This document shows, piece after piece, positions 1 to 10,400 of a DNA stretch of 27,864 bases. Source of the DNA: Klebsormidium nitens (Eukaryota > Streptophyta > Klebsormidiophyceae > Klebsormidiales > Klebsormidiaceae); assembly GCA_000708835.1 (NCBI GenBank), contig DF237807.1, forward strand, positions 1 through 27,864. Reading direction: 5' to 3'. Position numbers and translations under genes: made by a program. The notes beneath the pieces were generated by a model. It did no database searches. It saw nothing but the letters and a program-made list of their open reading frames with translations, and was not told the DNA's origin. Position 1 is the first letter of the stretch; each line of letters opens with the position of its first letter.

Positions 1-38
1 ACTGTTCACTATACATCGATCGGAATGGAATTCATACC

Positions 39-248
39 TACCGGACCAATTGTCCGGCTGAGCATCAATTAAATATTCTTTGACTTGCTCAAAAATCTGA
101 CATTAAAATAAATTCTGATCAAACATTTGCAGATCATTTTGCCCCGTAAAAAAGCAAAATAAATGGATAAATGAAGCTGCCCAAAATCCCTGAGATACAA
201 AATTAATTATTGGGCAAAATTCTGCCCAACCGGACAATTGGTACGGTA
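39..248. mobile_element. MITE-like element with terminal inverted repeats
   Basis: The left end reads TA-CCGGACCAATTGTCCGG (39-57). The right end reads CCGGACAATTGGTACGG-TA (230-248), its inverted copy with one mismatch in 17. TA dinucleotides flank both ends, as expected for Tc1/mariner-type (Stowaway-like) insertion. The 210-bp interior is AT-rich, unlike the GC-rich genes nearby, has no ORF, and holds a sub-terminal hairpin (TTGGGCA...TGCCCAA, 210-229). A non-autonomous DNA transposon is the simplest reading. Copies elsewhere in the genome cannot be checked here. Confidence 0.6.
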
Positions 249-1243
249 TGGTGACTTTGGGCTGAGACTTGAGAGTGATTGGTTTGAGGCTGAGCTTTGA
301 GCTGTTAATATAAAAGCTCTAACTCTTCCTAAAGTGTCGCTACAAAAGGTCAACCAAGGGCAAACCCTAAAGTTTAAACCGTCAGATGATCCGTACCTTG
401 TTGACCAGGGCTGAGGGATTACTCGATTATGATTTGTCTGACAGGTCGAACCTACCGTAGATCGCCACGTACAAATGTCAACGCTATGCTACTGCCGGCT
501 TGTCACAGCAGCCTTGACTCACAGGGTACAGCATGGATAGCGCCTGGCCCGGCGTGAAAAAAGTTAGGCCGGCTGCATGCGGCTAGTTACATCGCTCGAG
601 TTACCTTTGATTCGCACCTAGCGCGTATGTAGCAGTTCTGCGGTAACCCCCGGGGGTTGCGTAAGTCAGGATGTTGCTTGAATTACAGGCTACAGCCTTT
701 CACGGCCTTTTCACAAGGGTTGACCGGAGTCCTACTAGGACACCGTCACTCATATACCGTAGTACTGGGGATTGCGTACCTAATTTGAAACTCGAAGTCT
801 CGGTTTCCGGTGTCGAAGTAAGTTCTCGTTCCGCCGCGCCACGGCCGATTTGTGGAGGGCGGACACTGCTAGAATTTCAGGGGCACTTTACACCGTCCGA
901 TGAAAGTATATATCGGTGTATATCGTGCTGCAATATGTACCGTCCGATCGCTCTTGACCTTGGCCAAGGCTTGGGTGTGAGTCCATGCATGGCCTACGCC
1001 CTCCCCCTTGGAAGTGTTACGATGTAGGATTGGGTTCAGTAAAAGGGGTTAAGTCATACTCTGTTTGCGAAGTAGGGAATCTGCTGGGGTCAGTAGGGGG
1101 TTAGTCGTTCAAGTATCGATTTCGATCAACGCGGTCAACCCGGTAAGGGTTTCGGCCAATAGGATCACGAATAAAATAGCCTTACCGCGAGATCGTCATG
1201 CCTGGCAAATTGCAGTACTGGGAGGCAACAATTCAAGAAAACC
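249..1243. other. 5' intergenic flank of the helicase gene; no gene recognised
   Basis: Mixed-composition sequence without a convincing coding region. The longest open frames (for example 671-1027) have no recognisable domain and no splice partners. A TATA-like AATATAAAAG at 306-315 is about 1 kb from the start codon and cannot be assigned as a core promoter. The helicase promoter and 5' UTR must lie in this stretch, but I see no distinct element. Confidence 0.5.
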
Positions 1244-1303
1244 AATAGTAAAAGTTAGAAGTGCTGTGCTTTGAATAGTAAAAGTTAAAAGTGCTGTGCG
1301 CTT
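1244..1303 (+). repeat. 30-bp direct tandem duplication just upstream of the helicase start codon
   Basis: AATAGTAAAAGTTAGAAGTG... at 1244-1273 is repeated at 1274-1303 with a few changes. The second copy ends five bases before the ATG at 1309. Both copies contain the same AGTAAAAGTTA core, so the immediate 5' leader is duplicated. Confidence 0.85.
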
Positions 1304-1308
1304 CAAGA

Positions 1309-1479
1309 ATGGACAAAGCGCGCCCGAACAAGCATGCTGCCAAAGCCAAGCGGCATATCTACAGTTCGGGGGCTGCTGGAACAGGAGGCAAAGCGGAGCC
1401 CACGAATGCCAAGAATGGTGGACAACCAATTGAGTGTCCTCTCTGCGATCGCATCTTCAAGCAGGACGGTCGCTTAAAG
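1309..1479 (+). CDS. helicase exon 1: lysine-rich N terminus and first half of a C2H2 finger
   Basis: Encodes residues 1-57 and ends exactly at a phase-0 AAG|GTGCGC donor. The last residues are ECPLCDRIFKQDGRLK, the two cysteines and finger loop of a C2H2 zinc finger. The histidines come from exon 2. An in-frame TAA at 1279-1281 and no other upstream ATG in frame fix the start at 1309. Confidence 0.8.
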
Positions 1480-4400
1480 GTGCGCTTATTAGCAACGCAG
1501 CACTCTTGTCGATGATCTATGCTGGTGAAGCATGGGTTGGGCAGATGCGTAAGGGCGGTGGTGAAAGGAGTGATTGACATAAACCATTCTCAATCTTGTT
1601 GATCGCATCCCCAATTGTTCCACTCAACAGTGATTGGGCAAGTAGGTGGTGCAGAAAAGGACCACCATCATCGAGTCAGTAACGTCTTTTGTCAAGCCGT
1701 CTCGGATCAAAGGGTGCGATAGGGGTGATCTGACTGGGGCATTGATTAAAGAGTGGCAATGAAGAGAGTGTACTTTGGGAAGTTCGTAAGTTCGGCATTC
1801 TGCAATGAGCTTTATTTTTTTTCAACATTCAGGCATGCTAGTGCATCGCAGTCGCAAACCTAATATTACCGTTGCGCTTTCATGCCTGTAGTCATCAACA
1901 TACTGCCAGTGTATACTGATGCCTTTATGTATCGTGAGTTGAGTATACCAGACTTGAGAAGAGCACAACGCTCCGCCAGATCTTCTTATGTGTTTTCTAG
2001 AAGAGTTGCAGCCAACGACTTTGCAATACTTCATACCACCACCACAATCTTCACAGGAACTTTTAAGCACATAACAGCGGTTCATTTAAGCAGGCGGTCT
2101 TCAAAACCACAGTACTGGGCCCCGGCCCTGAAATTCACCAGTTATGAAAGGTGCAAAAGTCCACCTTTATAATTCTGTAAGAGACTCTCAACTGACAAGT
2201 GACAGAACGAATGGATGGAGTACAGGGACTCCCGGTGGACTCTTTCTGGACCCCTTCCACTATTACTCTTTTGATCGATGGTCGAAATCAGTGAATCGTT
2301 CATGCCAGACCTTCAATCCTGACGGCTTCTAGCTTGGAAGGGTCTCCAAAGTCGCCTCCGGAGTGCACAATCTCTGTCCTTCCATTTTGACAGCAGACGG
2401 CTGCTGCAACTCGAGACTTCTTGATGCTCTAGATAGGTCCACTTCTTGGCAAGTATTCCTAAGTTCTCCGGCTTTTCATGCTCTGCCGTTTCTTACCAGG
2501 AGCACATAAAGAACAAGCACGCAGATGGTGTCAACCACAAGACCGGCGCCGATGCGCTGTCCGCCTCTGGAACTGAGGGTCCCGAAGCTGCCGTCGGGTC
2601 GGCAGAGGTGGCGGAGGCTGCGATCCCCAAGTACCTTGTCAAGTCTCCCAAGCAGATGCTGTCAGAATGGTGTCAAAAGCAGAAAAGACCTGCGCCCAAG
2701 TTCAAGCTGGTAAGCGGGGCGGTGTCCCAAGTGTTTGGCTTTGTGATAGTGTGGTGTCTGGCTCGGCCGTGTGTACCTTATCTGTTTAGTAACGTACTGA
2801 GTGGCTCAACTTATAATGCGTGTGGGCGCGTTCTGCTCTGCTTTTATTGTCTTCCACAACACGAGCTTTTGGAGAGTTTTCAAACTCAGGAAAAGGACGT
2901 GGTAGGCTAGTCAAAGTATGTGGTTTTTCAGCATTTGCCTGCTACGATCTGGGCCTCGTGCAAAGCTCTGACAAAGCCGGCAAGGTCTGAACAGGCAGCT
3001 TTCTTTGCATAGGTGGAGGCGGAAGGAGGCATGTTTCGTTGCAGGGTGGTCATCCCAGATCCGAAGGACTCAGAGAAGGACATTCTGCTTTGGTGGAACG
3101 AAGGTGAGTTGAAGCCTTATTATTGATGATATTTACATGAGCGCTCTGAACTACAGACTTCATGCATTTAGGAAAACTTTATGGGTCTTGATGACCTGAA
3201 TCGAGTGAGAAGCACTCCAACACTATTTCATCGCGAAGGGCCCGAAGCGCTGCCAACTCAACATGTATCTTACCCTTCTTCACACTTTCACTTCCACACC
3301 TCAGATATCTTACTTCGGCTGCTTAGCAGGCCTGGACGGCGCAGCCCGGCTGACCCGGATTGCATACCTCCCTCGCTTCGGCCCCCTTAATCTACTTGGG
3401 TACCCTCTGCTAATCCAGTGTCTCTTAAATCCAGGTGCGCCCAACTCAGAAGCAGCCCAGCAGGCTGCAGCGGTCGCCGGTCTGCACGCGGTGGCGGGAG
3501 AGCGGCGGATGGATCGGATCCTCCCGGATGAGTTCCGTGAGCAGTGGCGCGGCCTCGACGAGCAAGCGGCGCAGCGCAAGGAGAGGGAGCAGAAGCAGGC
3601 CGAGAGGAGAGCGGCCGCGGCAAAGCGGCCTTTGCCGCCGCGGGTAAGCGGCTCGGGCTTCTTTTCATTCGTGCTCTCGACTTCTTCTGGGACGATATGC
3701 CCTTGCGAACCCAATGGCCTGTTAATCAAGTCGTACTGCTTATCTTTTGTTGCTTGCCGAAGAGTCCCGTATGCCAGCTGGGTCGGTTGTAACGAGCAAC
3801 CAGGGTGATCATTGCTCGATTTACTGAGGTCTCTTGTGAGAAGGTTCTGATTGACAGGGGCTGAAGTCTCGGCAAGCAGGCTTTTGCCCCTTTCACTCAA
3901 TGGATTTGGCCCTCCAAATGCTTGGCAGCATTCTACGGCTTCTCAGCTCAGGCCCACGTTAACTTGCTCTTGTTCTCACCTCAGGTACGAATGCTGGGTT
4001 TAACTTGCTCATTTCCATTTTGTTTCCTTTTCTTCCAACTTTGACGGAGTGTCAGAAATCTCTCGCTGGTCCTGGCAAGCGAAGTAAGCTCACCGGCAAT
4101 ACCGTCTTACCGCCTCTCAAAGCTTGGAAAAGTGAACCGTCGGATCGGTCTGGCAGCGTGTAGCCTCAGCACTTCACGTAGCTCAACGAAGAAACGAACA
4201 ACTCTCTTACAGCGCACGGTCCAGTCCGTCTTTATGAGCGAGGACAACCGTCAGCTCGTCGAAGGGCTCATCCGTGACAGCCAAGGCCCCGCTGACACCT
4301 GGCAAGGCGTCGATGACGTCAGCATCCGCAACGCCTCCCCCGGACCTCCCCCAGACACCTTCGCTACTGACTTCGCCGCCATGCGGGAAACGGTTGATGC

Positions 4401-7400
4401 TGACGTTAGCACCGCCGGAACGACCGGCGCTCAGGTCAGCGGAGCGGGATCCTCTGAAGCGGCCCGGCGGCTGCTCGCCATGGGCTTCGCCGAGGATGAC
4501 GTCACGGGGGCGGTGCGCGCATGCGGGAGAGGCGCGAGCTTGAATCGGCTCGTGGATTGGCTGGTGCTGAACGTTCCGGAGTTCCGGCTGCCCAAGCAAT
4601 TCCGGCCGGAAGCGTCTGGGGCGCACGTCGAGGTTCTGAGAAGGGGGGCGAGGAAAACGGGGTCAGCGGGCTTTGAGTTTGAGATCAGCGCCAGCTGTAG
4701 GGAAGTGATGGAGAGAGGGTTTGGAAGAGAAGAAGCGGAGGCAGCGTTGGAATTCACTCGCGGGAATGTAGATGCAGCTCTTTGTAATCTCTCGAGGGGA
4801 TTGCACGAAAAGCTGTTTCGTTCCGCGGCAGAGGGCTTGGAAGAAAGCAATGGGGCGCCGGGGGGCTCGTCAGAGGATCTGCAAGAAGAGCGCGTGGCTT
4901 TGGCCGCTATTTACGGGGACGACTTCTCGGAACTCCCGGATCGGGGGGGTGCTCTGGCGGGGGGGCTCTCTGTGCGGCTGCCCCCCCAGGAGGAGGGCGA
5001 GGAACGTACAAAGGTGGAATTCCGGTTTCCGGTCGATTCGAGATATCCGGCGGAAGCCCCGTCTGTGTCGTTTAGGAACGGAAGTGCCCCCCCGGGGTGG
5101 CTGAAACGGCTGACAGTTTCGGCGCATAAGAGGGCCGGGGGGCTGCTCGGAGAGCCAATGCTGTGGGCGTTGGTAGAGGGGGCGATCGAAGATATGGCTT
5201 CACTCGAAACCGGGGGTAGCGAGACGGGATGGCTGGAGGACGGAGTTGGGGCGCTGTCGATGAAAGATGGGTCCGTCGAGACGGCGAATGGAACGACGGC
5301 GGAAATGATGGGTGGCAACGATACGGCGCAAGGCAAAAGCAGCCGACTGGAAGCGGGCAGGGGGCATCAAAAACAAGGGACAGCGCCCCCCCAAAGGCAG
5401 AGACGGGAACCGAACCCGTGTGACGTGCGAAAAGAAAGCGAGAGGCTGAAACAGCACTGGCAGAGATGGCTGCGTGAGGGACGCTCTTCCAAGATGAGGC
5501 AGTCTAGAGAGTCGCTGCCCGCAGCTAAACAGGGAGCCCAGCTGCTGGAGGCTATAGAGGGCCCTGCCGGGCCGCGGACCCGCCCCAGAGTGACCATCGT
5601 ATGCGGTCAGACCGGTTGCGGAAAGTCGACGCAAGTTCCACAGTATATTCTGGAAAAGTGGACAGAGAAGAACTGCGGGGGCGAGTGCAACGTCGTCGTG
5701 ACGCAGCCGCGGCGCGTCGCCGCGATCGGGTTAGCGGAGCGGGTCGCCGCGGAGCGCGGGGAAAAGGTGGGCGAAACCGTGGGTTACTCCGTGCGGTTAG
5801 AGAGCAAACGGTCGGCGCGCACGCGGCTGCTCTTCTGCACGACTGGGGTGCTCCTGCGGCGGTTACAAAGCGAGCCGGGATTGGACGGCTTAACCCACGT
5901 GATCGTGGACGAGGTTCACGAGCGGACGGTCGAGGGCGACCTCATGCTGCTCCTGCTCCGGACGCTCATTTCGGACGTCCGGAAAGATCTGACGGTCGTG
6001 CTCATGTCCGCGACGGCGGACGCGGAGGAGCTCGCGGCCTACTTCGGATTGAACGGTGTTGCTCGTTTGGACGGTCAATCGGACGGCTGGAATGGATCGA
6101 GCGGTTCGAATAGGCGTTCGGACGGTCCGGATGGTCGAACTAACGTTTCGCGCAGTAGTGTGGACGGACAAAGGAGTCGATCGGACGGTCCAAACGGTTG
6201 GAGTGGTCGATCGGACGAGTCAAGCGGTCGGTCGGACGGTCCGAGACGAGCCGGGGCTGACGTCAGCGTGGTTTCCATCCCCGGTTTCACGCACCCAGTG
6301 CGCGAGCTGTACCTGGAAGACGTGCTGGAGATGACCGGGGAAGTGATCGGGGCGCGCTCGCGGTATGCCAAGAAGAAAGCGGCGGGGCGGGACGGGGGGG
6401 CAAGAAGCGCGGCTGGCCAAGAGAGCCGTGCTGGCGCTGCGGACAAGCGGGCGGAATCCGCTGGGGGGCCGGCGGAACCGGAGAGGAAGAAGGACGATGC
6501 GCGGCCGGGGTCGTCGCGGGGAGCTAAGGAAGTGGCGGAGAGCTGGGAACTAGACGAAGGTGAAAACGAGGACGCGACGAACGAAGCACGGGACACGGAG
6601 GGGGCGCCGGTATCAGAGGAGGATTGGGAAGAGACACAGACATCGGATCGGGCGTCTTCAGCCGGAGATCCACCTTCGGGGTCGTGGGCACTTGGGAGAA
6701 AAAGAGGAGAGGGCGAGGTAACAAGAGCGGGAAAAAAAGGGGAGAAAGAGGGGGAAGAAAGGGCGCCCGAGCGGCGGTACCGGGAAGCGACGCTGAAGTC
6801 GCTAGAAGTGGTTGACGAGACGGTGCTAAATTACGAGCTGGTGGAGAAGGCGGTGTGCAAGATACTGGAGGAGGAGCAGCGGCCCTCTACAAGGTGAGGG
6901 TTTTGACTTTCTTGCGTTTTTTCACTCATCAATGTCCGACTTCCTTGACTGAAGCAAAGAGGTCTTGTTTACGAGGTGGCTTTCGGTTGAGGAGGTCAGG
7001 GCCCCGCGTGGGGTTCAGTTGTAAGAAGTTCTGAAGCTCGTAGACGACGGAAGAATCCGGCGCAAGGACGTTTGGGCAGCTGTGTGGTTGTCTTTCGTTT
7101 CACGGGCTTATGGCGACTGACGACATGAGAGCGGAAAAAAGGCGCATGGGTTTTGCATGTTCGTGACTTTGTCTATGCCGAGCAGGCCTTCAGCCGGCCT
7201 TCATAGCTCAAGTGATCACGTCGTAGGATATTGCCATTCTCGCAGGCAGGTGACAAGTCGTTCAAACATAAGCATGTCTCTTCATACGCCTGTCAGACTT
7301 TGAAGTACCTAGAAAACGTAAGCGTAACATGCGAACAAGTTCTTCTGCTTGTGTCGCAGTTACGCCCCTCCGGCCCTCTCTCCTCTTCTGTAGGGAACTC

Positions 7401-10400
7401 CTACCCGAACACGGTTCCCGTCGTTCTTTATTAGTCGGGCATGGCTCTGTTCTTATGAGTTGGACAACCTCTGAACCCGGCAGTCAAAAGTCAAAGTTGA
7501 AACGCCAGCCCTTTCTGTCGCGCAGTTACGCCCCCCTCCTCCCCCCTCTCCCACCGGGCACCCCCGACCCCATCGGGGCAGCGGGCGCCATCCTAGTGTT
7601 CCTCCCGGGCATGGCCGAGATCCGACGGCTGGAGCGCCAGCTGTTGGGATCTCAACGGCTGGCCGCGATTTGCGGAGGAAGGCCGTGGGTGCTGCCTTTG
7701 CACGGCTCCCTGGCGGGAGAACAGCAGCGGAAGGTGTTCGACCGACCGCCCCCGGGGCAGAGAAAGGTGAGGGCGGGGGTTAGAGGGTTTTGGCAGAAGA
7801 CGGGGAGAAGAAGGAGGATAGATGAAAAGTAATGAGGGTAAAGATACCCGAAGAAGCCGGTTCAGGGTTGCATGGGGTCTTGTCTTGCTAGACAAACTTT
7901 GCGAAGCTGCCACGCAGCTGCTGTGCTAGGAGGACAAAACACGAGCCTTAACCAGGAAAAAGGGTTTTTGCGCCGTCTTTCAGGAGGTATGTCTCTATTC
8001 TTTCGGATTGCGCGGCTAGAAAGCAGTGCACCAGGGCGTTCATGGGGCCATCTTCGGAAGATGTCCTTTCCTTGATGAAGTGGTGAGCATACATCGGCTC
8101 TTCATAAAATGGCTGACCTGGCAAAGTTGCTTCTCTGCAGATTGTGCTGTCAACCAACGTGGCCGAAACGAGTCTGACGATCGATGACGTCACCTACGTG
8201 ATCGACATCGGGCGCCAGCGCGAGATGGCGTTCGACCCCAACAGAGCGCTCGCGTGCCTCGAGGTGCGCGAGTTCGTTGCCGGGCGCGGCCTTAGTCCTT
8301 CAGAACATAGCAATGCCGAAAAGTCGTTCTTGAACTTTTCCGCATGTGTTCTGTTGTACTCGGACCGTTCGGAACCCGTCTCTGCACAATGATCAGGATG
8401 CTTAGAAGGTCCTCTATCACCCACTGCCTCTAGCTTTTTGACTTGCGAAGTGGAAACGGAGGATCGTCCACATAGGATGCGAACGAGGCATTGTCGTTTT
8501 CCAGAGTCCTGAAAACTCCTGAAAAGTCCCCGGCCGAGACTAAGGCCCTTCTCATCGCCTCCTCTGCAGGACGTCTGGGTGAGTCAGGCGAGTGCGCGCC
8601 AGCGGCGCGGCCGCGCGGGCCGCGCGCGCCCCGGCTGCTGCGTCCGCATGTTTTCCCGGCGGACGTTCGAGGGCATGGCGCCCCAGCAAGCGCCGGAGGT
8701 GCTGCGGACGGCGCTGGACCAGCTCTGCCTGCAGGTCAGCGTCCGAATGCATCCGAAAGTGTGTGAAGTTAGTGGACAAAGTTTTGCATGTTTCTCGGGA
8801 GCGATCGGGAAGCTGTGAGCAGGGTACAAGTTGCGGTACAAGTTATTGAAGAGAAAGAGGGTAAGCGAGACAAAAGCTGCGAACCGACTGTGACAGAGGG
8901 ATCTTTGAGAGAAGGTTTTCGGAAAGGTCGAGGACGTTCGAAGAACCTATACGCAGAGATTTCGAATGCAGGACTCATATTGATGTTTAAGCGGCGCCAA
9001 AAGTGCGCCGGCTCTTTAGGTGGTTGAATGCGACTTCTCCTGCAATCTGTTGCCTAGAAGTTCCGCTCAGTAGGCTTCTCCGTATCGGAGACGGCTGCGC
9101 AAATTGGAACCCGCATCTTCCTCTGTTTTTCCCTCTCCTCACTCCAGCAACTCTCCCTTGCAGGTCAAGTCTCTCCTCCCCGCGCGTTCCATCGCCTCCG
9201 TCCTCGGCGACCTTCTCACGCCCCCCTCCCCCTCCGCGGTCGCCTCCGCGCTCTCCACCCTCACCTCCCTCCGCGCGCTCGCCCAAAACCCCGAAACCTT
9301 GACGCCGCTCGGGCGCCACCTGGCGCGCATTCCCGTCGACGTGCGCGCGGGAAAGATGCTCGTCTTCGGCGCGGTTTTGGGATGCCCCGGCCCGGCGGCC
9401 ACGATCGCCGCGGCGCTTGCCGGGAAGTCGCCGTTCGCGGCGGTTCCGCCGGAGATTAGGGACGAGGCGGACCGGGTTAAGCGCCAGTTAGCGGGGACCT
9501 GGAAGAGCGACCATTTGGCGGCTGTGGCAGCGTTTGAGGGCTGGCGGGCCGCCGGGAGAGACGGGGGGTGGAGAGCACAGCAGGAGTTTTGCCAGGTTAG
9601 TAATTGGGTTTGAACTGTTTGCTGTTGCGCATGTTCCAAAGCTGCCACGGGAAGAAATGCTTTGTCGTTTCTGACCGCTTTTGCAGCTGTTGTCTCGTCG
9701 ACCTCGCCAATGCAGCGAATGCTTCCCGTGACTCTGCGAATAACCTCAGATTGCTACAAAGTTCGATACAACCTCGATGATGGAAGTAGCCACTCGCTGT
9801 GTAGAAATGTCACGTTGGTGGAAACTGAAATCACCAACAGCAACACAAAAACGTGAGAAAGCGGGAATGATGCTCTAATTTCCAGTTCCCATTTTCCTCT
9901 CTTCGCAGGCCAACTTCTTGTCCCGTGTGTCGCTTCAGTCCACTATTGCCGCAAAACTTTCACAATGTCCCGGAAGGCAACGGATTTCCAAATGACTGTG
10001 CATTATGTCAACTTTAGGAGAACAAAGCTCTCCAGGCAACACAAAGTGTTAAGATAACCACTGGTTTTGAATCTTCCGGTTGCTCCATGACAGGCCAACT
10101 TCTTGTCCCGCGAGTCGCTCCAATCCATCGAGGCCAGCCGCGCGGACTACCTGGAAAACCTGGCCGATCTGGGCTTTATCCCCCGGGGCTTTGCCCGGGA
10201 CTTTGTGCAACCGGGGCAGCCGGACCCCGATGTGAATGCGCTCAACTTCCGGGTGGTGAAGGCGGTGCTGTGCGCGGGGTTCTATCCAAACGTTGTTCGA
10301 GTGCAGGTAGGAACTCGTTCAGGTTTTATTGGAATTACATCTATAATAAGATATAATAAGTTTTGACATTTAAGGGTTGGTCCTTGCTGATGCGGTTTTT

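Noticed and set aside
671-1027. 118-residue open frame upstream of the helicase
   Set aside because: No recognisable domain, ordinary length for random sequence, and no splice or promoter context.
3310-3900. Long antisense open frame over helicase exon 4
   Set aside because: GC-rich coding DNA leaves long shadow frames. There is no domain and the sense strand fits the helicase.
4056-4157. Possible extra helicase exon (acceptor GTCAG, phase 0) reading KSLAGPGKRSKLTG...
   Set aside because: It is open only to a TAG at about 4161 and would need a 55-bp intron with a poor donor (GTGTAG). Direct joining of 3643 to 4213 keeps frame with good sites.
4132-4212. 5' extension of the large helicase exon in the same frame
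   Set aside because: The peptide lacks family similarity, and the acceptor CTCTTACAG at 4212 sits just before the first conserved residues.
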